Source of the DNA: a bacterium UBP12_UBA5184 | GTDB lineage: Bacteria; Vulcanimicrobiota; Vulcanimicrobiia; Vulcanimicrobiales; Vulcanimicrobiaceae | Assembly (NCBI GenBank): GCA_002413145.1 | Contig: DHWK01000102.1 | Location: 1 to 7,655, forward strand | Length of the DNA: 7,655 bases | Direction of reading: 5' to 3' | Shown: positions 1-6,284 of the stretch, one piece after another | Position numbering within the stretch: the stretch's first letter is position 1 | How the letters are laid out: each line of letters opens with the position of its first letter | Notes under the pieces: generated by a model | The model's database searches: none | Told to the model about the DNA's origin: nothing | What the model saw: the letters and a program-made list of their open reading frames with translations, nothing else | Program-made: the position numbers and the translations under genes

Positions 1-19
1 AGATGTGTATAAGAGACAG
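1..19. other. Tn5/Nextera mosaic-end adapter (sequencing artefact)
   Basis: The first 19 bases read agatgtgtataagagacag, which is exactly the hyperactive Tn5 mosaic end used in Nextera tagmentation libraries. Coding similarity to cysteine synthase starts immediately after it. This is therefore untrimmed library sequence at the end of a contig and not chromosomal DNA or a natural transposon end. An ATG inside it (3-5) happens to be in frame with the following gene and would give a false start with the residues MCIRD. Confidence 0.96.
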
Positions 20-890
20 CGCCAAGGCCGAGTGGTTCAACCCCGGCGGGTCGGTCAAGGACCGCATCGGTGTGGCGATGATCGACGCGGCCGAGGCCGA
101 GGGTCAAATCGAGCGGGGCGGCTCGCTGATCGTCGAGCCGACCAGCGGCAACACCGGGATCGCGCTGGCGTTCGTCGCGGCGGCGAAAGGTTATCCGATC
201 ATCTTGACGATGCCCGATACGATGACGCTCGAGCGGCGCAATCTCTTGAAGGCGTACGGCGCGCAACTCGTGCTGACGCCGGGAGCCGAAGGGATGCCCG
301 GCGCGATCCGCAAGGCGCAGGAGATCCACGCCGGCGAGCCCGCGAAGTATTTTATGCCACAGCAGTTCGAGAATCAGGCGAATCCGGAGATCCATCGGCG
401 CACGACGGCCGAAGAGATTTGGCGCGATACCGACGGCAACGTCGACGGACTCGTTTCGGCGATCGGTACCGGCGGGACGATCACCGGCGTCGGCGAGGTC
501 ATCAAGTCGCGCAAACCGGCGTTTCACGTCGTCGCCGTCGAACCCGACGCCTCGCCGGTGCTTTCCGGCGGCAAGCCCGGGCCGCACAAAATTCAAGGTA
601 CCGGCGCCGGTTTCGTGCCCGCCATTTTGAACACGAAAGTCTACGACGAGGTCATCCGCGTCACCAACGAAGACGCGATCGCGATGACGCGCCGCGCCGC
701 GCGCGAGGAGGGGATGCTGGTCGGCATCTCCGCGGGCGCGAACATCTGGGCGGCGTTGCAGGTCGCGGCGCGGCCGCAGTTCGCGGGGAAGACGATCGTC
801 ACGTTCGGTTGCGACACGGGCGAACGCTACCTCTCCAACCCCGTCTTCGCCGAACAAGAGACCAACGTCGTCGAGGCGGCCCTCACCTAA
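20..890 (+). CDS. cysK: Cysteine synthase A (O-acetylserine sulfhydrylase), 5' partial
   Basis: PLP enzyme of the cytoplasm that makes L-cysteine and acetate from O-acetyl-L-serine and sulfide, the last step of cysteine synthesis. Seen in the sequence: the NPGGSVKDR motif, whose Lys (codon at 57-59) is the Schiff-base lysine; the TSGNTG substrate loop (codons 141-158); the GTGGT phosphate-binding loop (465-479); the GISAGAN segment; and the C-terminal GERYLS motif. The stretch after TSGNTG (MPDTMTLERR, then GAEGMPGAI) follows CysK more closely than CysM. The gene is cut at its 5' end by the adapter. The PLP lysine is normally near residue 41 and only about a dozen genuine residues precede it here, so about 28 are missing; roughly 289 genuine codons remain. 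Thr precedes GERYLS where E. coli has Ser, a conservative change. The TAA at 888-890 lies 12 bases from the stop of the convergent kinase gene, and I see no clear terminator between them. Confidence 0.96.
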
Positions 891-902
891 CTCCGGTACG
901 GC

Positions 903-2486
903 TCACTCTTCGCCGTCGGAATAGATCACGCGCGGCTGCGGCCCCGCGGAGATGATGATCAGAGCCGTGCTGCGCTGTCGCACCCGCGTTCCGGGAGCCG
1001 GGATCTGCTCGATGACCGTATTTGGCTCCGTTTGGGAGATTCTCGCGGCATAACTCGTGCGTAACTTCAGCGCAGCCAGCGTCCTAGCTGCAAAGGCCAA
1101 ACTGTGTCCGACCAAATTCGGAATCGAAACCAGCGGCAAGCCGGCACTGACGGTCAATTCGACCTGCTTTCCCTTGCGAAGCAACGCGCGCGGAGCGGGC
1201 TTCTGTGCAATCACGTAGCCGTCGCGCAGCCTGTCGTTCGGACGCAGTGTGACATTTGGAACGAGACCTGCAGCCTCGAGCTCTCGGCGCGCAATTGCGA
1301 GCGGTTTGTTGCGAAGGTCGGGCACGCTAACGCTCTTCCCGAACGAGGACGAGATCAGCGCTCCCAAAACAAGCAGCGCAAGCACCGACCAGAGGATCGC
1401 GGGCAGCGAGATCCGGACGGCTCGCGCACGTTCCGAAAGACTCGTGAGACTTCGCTTTAGCGCCGGTTCCACGTGGGTGCGCGAACGTCGACGCGCCCAT
1501 TGGAAAAAACTGCCGGCTCCCGCGGCAATGGTTTTCGATGCGTCTTCGAAGACGGGCGCGACCTGCGCGAGCAGCGGCGGTTGAGAGGGCAGCGCCGCGG
1601 GACTAATAATTGTCGGCGCATCCAAGCGATAGGCCGGCGCGGTCGCGGGTTGTAATTCGGCGAGGGCCGCGTCGAGGTCGGTTGCCGACGCGTAGCGGCG
1701 CGCTGGATCTTTCTGCAGCAGGCGATGTACGACCGCAGCCAGGCCCGGGCTCATGAAAGTTCGCAATTTTGTGAGCGAGGGCGTAGGCTGCTGCACTTGG
1801 GCGAGAGCGACCGAGATCGCCGAGTCGCCGTTGAACGGGACGTCGCCGCTCGCGAGCTGATATATCACGATCCCAAGACTGTACAAATCTGAGGCCGGCG
1901 TGAGCGCCTTGCCTTGCGCTTGCTCCGGGGAAAAATAGTGGACGCTGCCGATCATTTGGCCGGGCTGACTTATCGTAAAATCGTTCGGGCTCGCAGCTTT
2001 CGCCAAGCCGAAATCCGCGACTTTTAAGACATCGTCGGAAGCCAGGAGCAAATTTGCGGGTTTGATATCTCGGTGCAATATGCCCTGCGCGTGCGCGACG
2101 CTCAAGGCTTGAGCTACCTGCCGGGCATAGTCGAGAAGTTGCTCTTCGGGTACTTCCCCGTCGCTCTCCAGCCGTTTGCTGAGCGGAGGCCCCTCGACGT
2201 ACTCCATGACGATCGCATGGGATGTGCGATCGGTCGAGATATCGTAAATGGCGACGACGTTGGGATGAACGACCTTAGCAGCCATTCGCGCTTCGGCATA
2301 AAAGCGCGCCACGAACGCTTCGTCTTGCGCGTATGCCGGTTTGAGGAGTTTGACCGCAACCGTCCGTTGCAGCAGCTCGTCTTTCGCGCATGACACCGTG
2401 CTGACGGCTCCTTCGCCAACTAAAACCCCGAGCCGGTAGCGACCGCCGAGCAGTCGAGATGCCGCGCCTTCCATGGGCCGGGGCAT
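903..2486 (-). CDS. Membrane serine/threonine protein kinase with two PASTA domains (PknB/Stk1-like)
   Basis: Receptor-type kinase of 527 residues: cytoplasmic kinase, one membrane helix and an outside sensor. The kinase domain is about residues 17-275 with all core elements: Gly loop G24-E-G26, VAVK Lys46, helix-C Glu65, HRD with Asp140, Asn145, DFG 158-160, SPE 186-188, Asp200 and a late Arg in DPARR. A proline-rich linker follows (about 280-355), then a hydrophobic helix (361-380), then PASTA units at about 385-448 and 451-515. In known PknB-type kinases PASTA domains bind muropeptides or lipid II and link wall growth to phosphorylation, so a cell-envelope sensing role is inferred. Oddities: the third loop glycine is Ser29; the P+1 Thr of PknB (GTAQYLSPEQ) is Ser (GSVHYFSPEQ); only two PASTA units are present, where three or four are usual. 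Start: ATG 2486-2484 has only a weak purine run (AGAGA) upstream; ATG 2474-2472 is possible and would not affect the domain. No phosphatase, FtsW or PBP gene is next to it. GC looks lower (about 55-62%) than in the plus-strand genes. Confidence 0.95.
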   Translation of the reverse strand: MPRPMEGAASRLLGGRYRLGVLVGEGAVSTVSCAKDELLQRTVAVKLLKPAYAQDEAFVARFYAEARMAAKVVHPNVVAIYDISTDRTSHAIVMEYVEGPPLSKRLESDGEVPEEQLLDYARQVAQALSVAHAQGILHRDIKPANLLLASDDVLKVADFGLAKAASPNDFTISQPGQMIGSVHYFSPEQAQGKALTPASDLYSLGIVIYQLASGDVPFNGDSAISVALAQVQQPTPSLTKLRTFMSPGLAAVVHRLLQKDPARRYASATDLDAALAELQPATAPAYRLDAPTIISPAALPSQPPLLAQVAPVFEDASKTIAAGAGSFFQWARRRSRTHVEPALKRSLTSLSERARAVRISLPAILWSVLALLVLGALISSSFGKSVSVPDLRNKPLAIARRELEAAGLVPNVTLRPNDRLRDGYVIAQKPAPRALLRKGKQVELTVSAGLPLVSIPNLVGHSLAFAARTLAALKLRTSYAARISQTEPNTVIEQIPAPGTRVRQRSTALIIISAGPQPRVIYSDGEE

Positions 2487-2521
2487 TCTCTGTGCGGGGC
2501 CGCTTATTCTCTCAAAGCGAC

Positions 2522-2548
2522 GAGCAGGCTGCTCCCGACCGGCTCCCG
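2522..2548. promoter_or_regulatory. Palindrome plus helically spaced direct repeat upstream of the kinase
   Basis: Bases 2522-2534 form a perfect 6-bp inverted repeat around one base (GAGCAG-G-CTGCTC). Overlapping its right arm, GCTCCCG occurs twice (2531-2537 and 2542-2548) with starts 11 bp apart, about one helical turn. The block lies 36-62 bases upstream of the kinase ATG, where an operator or activator site would be expected. I could not identify convincing -35/-10 boxes next to it. The geometry is visible; a regulatory role is inference only, and short repeats like this can arise by chance in GC-rich DNA. Confidence 0.25.
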
Positions 2549-2558
2549 CACGTGGACC

Positions 2559-2585
2559 AAAAACATCGGCCGTCGCCGGCCGATG
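2559..2585 (-). terminator. Rho-independent terminator of the secreted coiled-coil gene
   Basis: On the minus strand an 8-bp perfect GC-rich stem (CATCGGCC / GGCCGATG, bases 2564-2571 and 2578-2585) with a 6-base loop is followed directly by five T residues (2559-2563). It starts 31 bases after the TGA of the minus-strand gene at 2617-3417, the normal position for an intrinsic terminator. It implies that this gene and the kinase downstream on the same strand are mostly transcribed separately. Confidence 0.85.
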
Positions 2586-2616
2586 CTCTCGGGTTCACGC
2601 GCGGCTTCAGGTGCCG

Positions 2617-3417
2617 CTATTGAATTCGGGTTGCGAAGAACGTCCCGTTTTGGCTATATCCGTAGGCCGTGATGTGTCGCAGCGGAGTCAATGAGCCTGA
2701 GATCGCTCCACGCGCGCGCGCCTGGCTAATGTCGATCTGCACCGGCGGCAATCCCACAAGGGTGAGCGTATCGCCGCTGGACGAAAGAATCGTGCCGCTG
2801 ATTTGCTGGCTGTAGCCGCCGGGATAGTTTCCGCTACTTGCGCAACCGAGGACGAAAACAGATCCCTGATAGCACCCATTGAGATTGTAATGTTGTCCGA
2901 CGTTTAACGGTGTGCCGTTCGTGTTCACCGCGACCGTGCCGCCGTTGTCCTGGCGAACTTGCGCGAGGTTCCCGTTAACACTCGTGACGACCCCGTTGAC
3001 GGTGTTGCCGTAGCCGTTCTGGTGACCCGGATGAAGCGGAGCCGAATGAGAGTGATAGCGCGTTTCGCAATCGTGCTTTTGACGATCGAGGGCGCGCTTT
3101 TGCGCATCGATATCACGCTTTTGCGCCTCGAGTTGTTGTTTCAGCTGCTCTCGATATTGTTCGTTGCCCGGGCCGCGGTATTGCTCGTCGATATCGTGCT
3201 TCCGCAGATCGATCTGACGTTTTTGCGCCTCAAGCGATTGTTTGACGGCTTCCTGGTTGCACCGACCGGCTTGATCGGCCAAAGCAGGCCGTGCGGCGCT
3301 GCCGAAAAGGCCATCCGAACCACCGGCAGAGGGAGTAGTCGCGCCGAAGATCATCGCCGCGGCGGCGGCGGCGGCGCCGAACGTGGTTGCGAGGAAGAAG
3401 CGAGGAATTCTGTACAT
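2617..3417 (-). CDS. Secreted protein with charged coiled coil and two small beta-rich modules, function unknown
   Basis: I do not recognise a named family. The product is 266 residues from ATG 3417-3415, chosen because GGAG sits 7 bases upstream; a longer TTG start at 3465 has no support. The N-terminus (MYRIPRFFLA, then poly-Ala and hydrophobic residues to about 30) is a signal peptide, with possible cleavage near ALA-DQ (residues 46-50). Residues 54-120 are a Lys/Gln/Asp/Arg-rich helix, very likely coiled coil, with LEAQKR at 62-67 and again at 96-101, and AQKR at 105-108. After a His/Gly hinge (122-137) come two beta-rich modules: about 139-192 (VNGVVTSVNGN, then DNGGTVAVNTNG) and about 206-265 (ISGTILSSSGDTLTLV, ending AYGYSQNGTFFATRI). 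Both loosely resemble DUF5666-like small barrels; this is a pattern impression, not a search result. Four cysteines (53, 117, 182, 192) are in the predicted exported part and could form disulfides. It is divergent from the M16 peptidase gene, which is also exported, and has its own terminator. Confidence 0.85.
   Translation of the reverse strand: MYRIPRFFLATTFGAAAAAAAMIFGATTPSAGGSDGLFGSAARPALADQAGRCNQEAVKQSLEAQKRQIDLRKHDIDEQYRGPGNEQYREQLKQQLEAQKRDIDAQKRALDRQKHDCETRYHSHSAPLHPGHQNGYGNTVNGVVTSVNGNLAQVRQDNGGTVAVNTNGTPLNVGQHYNLNGCYQGSVFVLGCASSGNYPGGYSQQISGTILSSSGDTLTLVGLPPVQIDISQARARGAISGSLTPLRHITAYGYSQNGTFFATRIQ
3106..3234 (-). repeat. Internal coding repeat (LEAQKRxID units) in the coiled coil
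   Basis: Two copies of the nine-codon unit LEAQKR-Q/D-ID occur at 3234-3208 and 3132-3106, with starts 102 bases (34 codons) apart. The shorter unit AQKRALD follows at 3105-3085. The DNA copies differ at several third positions, so the duplication is not recent or is held by protein-level selection. Confidence 0.6.
3355..3375 (-). repeat. Poly-alanine GCC tract in the signal peptide
   Basis: Seven consecutive alanine codons (residues 15-21 of the secreted protein) include five perfect GGC triplets on the plus strand (3361-3375). The tract forms the hydrophobic core of the signal peptide. A triplet run of this kind can change length by slippage without shifting the frame. Confidence 0.7.
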
Positions 3418-3424
3418 GCGGATG

Positions 3425-3428
3425 CTCC
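3425..3428 (-). promoter_or_regulatory. Ribosome binding site deciding the start at 3417
   Basis: GGAG on the minus strand, 7 bases before ATG 3417-3415. It supports the 266-residue form over the upstream TTG at 3465, and this form begins with a proper signal peptide (Met-Tyr-Arg, then a hydrophobic core). Confidence 0.75.
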
Positions 3429-3437
3429 GGTCTGGTC

Positions 3438-3450
3438 GTGGAATATCCAC
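3438..3450. promoter_or_regulatory. Palindrome GTGGA-ATA-TCCAC in the divergent intergenic region
   Basis: Perfect 5-bp arms around a 3-base centre, 20 bases upstream of the minus-strand ATG and within its likely leader or promoter. The whole divergent region is 3418-3607 (190 bases); I found no convincing sigma-70 boxes in it for either gene. This is a possible operator, but the motif is short. Confidence 0.2.
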
Positions 3451-3598
3451 TGACGTTCCCAGCAAACGCCTGGCGGCCGCGTTTTGTCTAAGCGATCGGT
3501 TGCTTCCTCGAATCTGCCCCCCGACCAGGGCGGGCCGGACCTTGCGAGCCCATGTGGAAACTGCGCGAGCTTCATTTTGTCGGTCCCGCTTTGAATTT

Positions 3599-3603
3599 GG
3601 AGG
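3599..3603 (+). promoter_or_regulatory. Ribosome binding site deciding the GTG start at 3608
   Basis: GGAGG with a rather short 4-base spacer before GTG 3608-3610. It supports this start for the M16 peptidase, and the protein then begins with a typical signal peptide. The open frame extends upstream to at least 3383, but that part has no fitting start signal and overlaps the divergent gene. Confidence 0.75.
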
Positions 3604-3607
3604 CTAC

Positions 3608-6283
3608 GTGTACGCTCGAATCCGGCGTCTTTGGGCGTCGCTCATCGCCCTAGCGCTGCTGGCCTCGCTCGCGCCTGGGCTTTCGGCGGCTCCGGCGCAG
3701 GAAGTTTTGCGCGCCACGCTCGCTAACGGCCTGCGCGTAGTCATCGTGCGCGACCCGCTGGCTCCGGTCGTCACGGAGACGGTGAACTATCTCGTCGGCG
3801 CGCAAGACACGCCGCCGGGCTTCCCGGGGATGGCGCATGCCGAAGAACACATGGTCGCGGCCCGCTCGACCAAGGAGCTGAACGCGAATCAGATCGCGAC
3901 GATCACCGCGCTCTTGGGTGGCGACTTCAACGCGGACACGCAGGACTCGGTGACGCAGTACTTGATCACGACGCCGGCCGATTATCTCGACATCGCGTTG
4001 CGCGTCGAGGCGGCCCGGATGCAGGACGCGCTCGATTTGCAGAGCGAATGGGCGCAGGAACGCGGCGCGATCGAGCAAGAGGTCTCCGGCGATCTCTCCA
4101 ACGCGTTCTACCGCTACTACGAAAAAGCGCGTGCGGCGCTGTTCGCCGGGACGGCGTACGATCACGACGCGCTCGGCACGCGACCCTCGTTCGAACGGAC
4201 GACCGGCGCGATGCTCAGGGCGTTCTACAAGAAGTGGTACGCACCGAACAACGCGATCATGGTTATCGCAGGCAACGTCGATCCGGCCCGGACGCTGGCC
4301 GAGGTGAAGGCGATCTTCGGCTCGATCCCGCGTCGCGCCGTACCGAAGCATCCGGCGATCGTGCCCGGCCCGATCGACAACAAGGAAGTCATCAACGACA
4401 CCAGCGACTTTCCGGTGCCGTTCGCGATCCTGACCTATCGTCTGCCGGGCTCGCTCAGTCCCGATTTCGCCACGACCAACGTCGCGCTCGACGTCTTGAG
4501 CAGTCAGCGCGCCAACCTGTACGCGCTTGCCGCCGAAGGCAAAGTGCTCGCCGCCGGCGCCCAATTTCAACCGGCTCCGGCGGGCAGCCTCGCGTTCGCC
4601 TACGTCGCCACCGCCCCCGGCGCCGACGCCGGCGCGGCGCTGAAGATGGTCGACGACGTTCTGGGCGGCTACATCAAAGACGGCGTCCCGGCCGAACTCG
4701 TCGAGGCGGCGAAGCGGCGCGAGATCGCGCAGTTACTCTTCTCGCGGAACTCGATCGACGGGCTCGCGTCGGATTGGGCGGAAGCGATCGCGGTCAACGG
4801 CTTGAACTCGCCCGACGACGCCGTCGCGCAATACCAAAAGGTCAGCGTCGACGACGTCAATCGGATCGTCCGCGAATATTTTCCGCGCCAGCGGGCCGTC
4901 GTCGGGATCTTGACGCCGAAACCGGGTGCGGTACCGTCGAACGGCGGCTCGATTGGGGTCAAAGACGTCTTCTCACCAAAGGAGAACAAGCCGGTCGCGT
5001 TGCCGCTCTGGGCTCGCCGCTTGAGTTCGCCGCCGTCGGTTCAGGCCTCGAATCTGAGGCCGGCCGATAGCACGTTGCCCAACGGCATCCGCTTGATCGT
5101 CCAACCATTTTCGATCAGTCCGACGGTGACGGTGCGCGGCTCGATCCGGAACAATCCGGCACTCCAGACCCCGCCCGGTAAAGACGGCGTCGGCGACATC
5201 CTCGCCTCGCTCTTCGGATACGGCACGACGACCTACGACCGGCTCGCATTTCAGAAGCAGCTCGACGACATCGCCGCCGATCTCGGGGCGGGGACGGCGT
5301 TCAGCCTCTCGGTGCCGTCGCAGAACTTCGACCGCGGGATGCAGCTGCTCGCCGACGATCTGCTCCATCCGGCGCTGCCTCCGCAATACTTCACGGTCGT
5401 GCAGACTCAAGAAGCAGCCACGCTGAAAGGCACGCTGACCTCACCCGACTATCTGGTAGAGCGCGCGCGAGCGAAGGCACTCTATCCCAAGGGCGATCCG
5501 GCGCTGCGCGAGACGACGCCGGAAAGCGTCCTGGCGTTGAACCTCGACGACGTCAAGGCGTATCACGCAAGCGTGTTCCGCCCCGACGTCACGACGATCG
5601 TGGTCGCCGGCGACGTTACCCCGCAAGCGGCGCGCGCCAGCGTCGAGAAGTGGTTCGGCGCCTGGAAGGCCCAGGGGCCGAAGCCGCAAACCGATCTGCC
5701 GCCGGTGCCGCTCAACAAGCCCTCGAGGGCGACGGTTACCGCGCCGGGCCGCAAGCAGGCGTCCGTGACGCTCGTCGAGACGATCGGCGTCCGGCGCGCC
5801 GATCCCGACTACGATGCGCTCCTTCTGGGTAACTCGATCCTCGGCGGCGCGTTCTATGCGACGCGCTTCTCGCGCGATCTGCGCAAGGAGAACGGGCTGG
5901 TCTACTCGATTGGGGCGGGCGTCAGTGCCGGGAAGACCCGCTCCTCGTACGCCGTCGATTTCGGAAGCGATCTCGAGAAAGTCTCGAAGGCGCGCGCGAT
6001 CGTCGATCGCGACCTGCACGACATCGGGGCGAAGCCGCCCAGCGCCGGCGAGATGCGTCAAGCCAAGACGACCCTAGTCCGCGACCTCTCGCTCTCAGAA
6101 GACAGCGTCTCGGCGATCGCCGACGGACTCGCAGGACGCTCGACGGCGGACTTGCCGCTCGACGAACCGACGCGTCGCACGAAGCGCATCTTGGCCCTCT
6201 CCGCCGAGCGCGTCCGGGCGGCGTTTGCGAAATGGATCGATCCTGCGCGCTTCGTCGAGGTGATCGAAGGTCCGGAGAAATGA
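3608..6283 (+). CDS. Secreted M16 family zinc metallopeptidase (pitrilysin/insulinase type, two halves in one chain)
   Basis: Product of 891 residues from GTG 3608. The N-terminus (basic MYARIRR, then a Leu/Ala core ending LSAAPA) is a signal peptide, so the enzyme is exported, probably to the periplasm. The N-terminal half has the inverted zinc motif HxxEH as H77-A-E-E80-H81; Glu158, 77 residues after H81, matches the third zinc ligand of pitrilysin, with E80 the catalytic base. A peptidase M16 domain (about 37-185) and an M16_C domain (about 200-385) follow this. The second half repeats the fold: domain start LPNGIRLIV at about 490, no HxxEH at the equivalent place (DGVGDILASLF), and a final M16_C domain (about 645-820) with the substrate-binding R759 and Y766 of LRKENGLVYS. 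This active-plus-inactive layout is normal for single-chain M16 enzymes that close like a clamshell on peptides. The length agrees with PqqL/pitrilysin-like members. The natural substrate cannot be told. The TGA overlaps an ATG (ATGA) at the next gene. Confidence 0.95.
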   Translation: MYARIRRLWASLIALALLASLAPGLSAAPAQEVLRATLANGLRVVIVRDPLAPVVTETVNYLVGAQDTPPGFPGMAHAEEHMVAARSTKELNANQIATITALLGGDFNADTQDSVTQYLITTPADYLDIALRVEAARMQDALDLQSEWAQERGAIEQEVSGDLSNAFYRYYEKARAALFAGTAYDHDALGTRPSFERTTGAMLRAFYKKWYAPNNAIMVIAGNVDPARTLAEVKAIFGSIPRRAVPKHPAIVPGPIDNKEVINDTSDFPVPFAILTYRLPGSLSPDFATTNVALDVLSSQRANLYALAAEGKVLAAGAQFQPAPAGSLAFAYVATAPGADAGAALKMVDDVLGGYIKDGVPAELVEAAKRREIAQLLFSRNSIDGLASDWAEAIAVNGLNSPDDAVAQYQKVSVDDVNRIVREYFPRQRAVVGILTPKPGAVPSNGGSIGVKDVFSPKENKPVALPLWARRLSSPPSVQASNLRPADSTLPNGIRLIVQPFSISPTVTVRGSIRNNPALQTPPGKDGVGDILASLFGYGTTTYDRLAFQKQLDDIAADLGAGTAFSLSVPSQNFDRGMQLLADDLLHPALPPQYFTVVQTQEAATLKGTLTSPDYLVERARAKALYPKGDPALRETTPESVLALNLDDVKAYHASVFRPDVTTIVVAGDVTPQAARASVEKWFGAWKAQGPKPQTDLPPVPLNKPSRATVTAPGRKQASVTLVETIGVRRADPDYDALLLGNSILGGAFYATRFSRDLRKENGLVYSIGAGVSAGKTRSSYAVDFGSDLEKVSKARAIVDRDLHDIGAKPPSAGEMRQAKTTLVRDLSLSEDSVSAIADGLAGRSTADLPLDEPTRRTKRILALSAERVRAAFAKWIDPARFVEVIEGPEK
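6274..6277 (+). promoter_or_regulatory. Ribosome binding site for the asparaginase gene
   Basis: GGAG inside the last codons of the M16 gene. It is 7 bases before CTG 6285, an ideal spacing, but only 2 bases before ATG 6280, which is too close. It therefore favours the CTG as start. Confidence 0.6.
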
Positions 6284-6284
6284 A

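Noticed and set aside
1..19. Natural Tn5-like transposon end
   Set aside because: The exact 19-bp mosaic end is an engineered hybrid used in library kits, and nothing transposon-like follows it.
5..955. Plus-strand open frame of 316 codons overlapping cysK
   Set aside because: It begins in the adapter and gives an Arg-rich product in the wrong frame; the cysK frame carries all the family motifs.
3383..3607. N-terminal extension of the M16 frame upstream of GTG 3608
   Set aside because: It overlaps the divergent gene's signal-peptide region, lacks a fitting start signal, and would bury the signal peptide about 75 residues into the protein.
3418..3607. Sigma-70 or ECF promoters in the divergent region
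   Set aside because: Candidates such as TTGCTG with TATTCC on the minus strand have a spacing of only 14 bases, and a GGAAC-type ECF box lacks a convincing second half.
3650..4570. Long minus-strand open frame (306 codons) opposite the M16 peptidase
   Set aside because: It is Arg-rich, resembles no family and lies opposite well-conserved M16 coding sequence including the zinc motif. Long antisense frames are common in GC-rich DNA.
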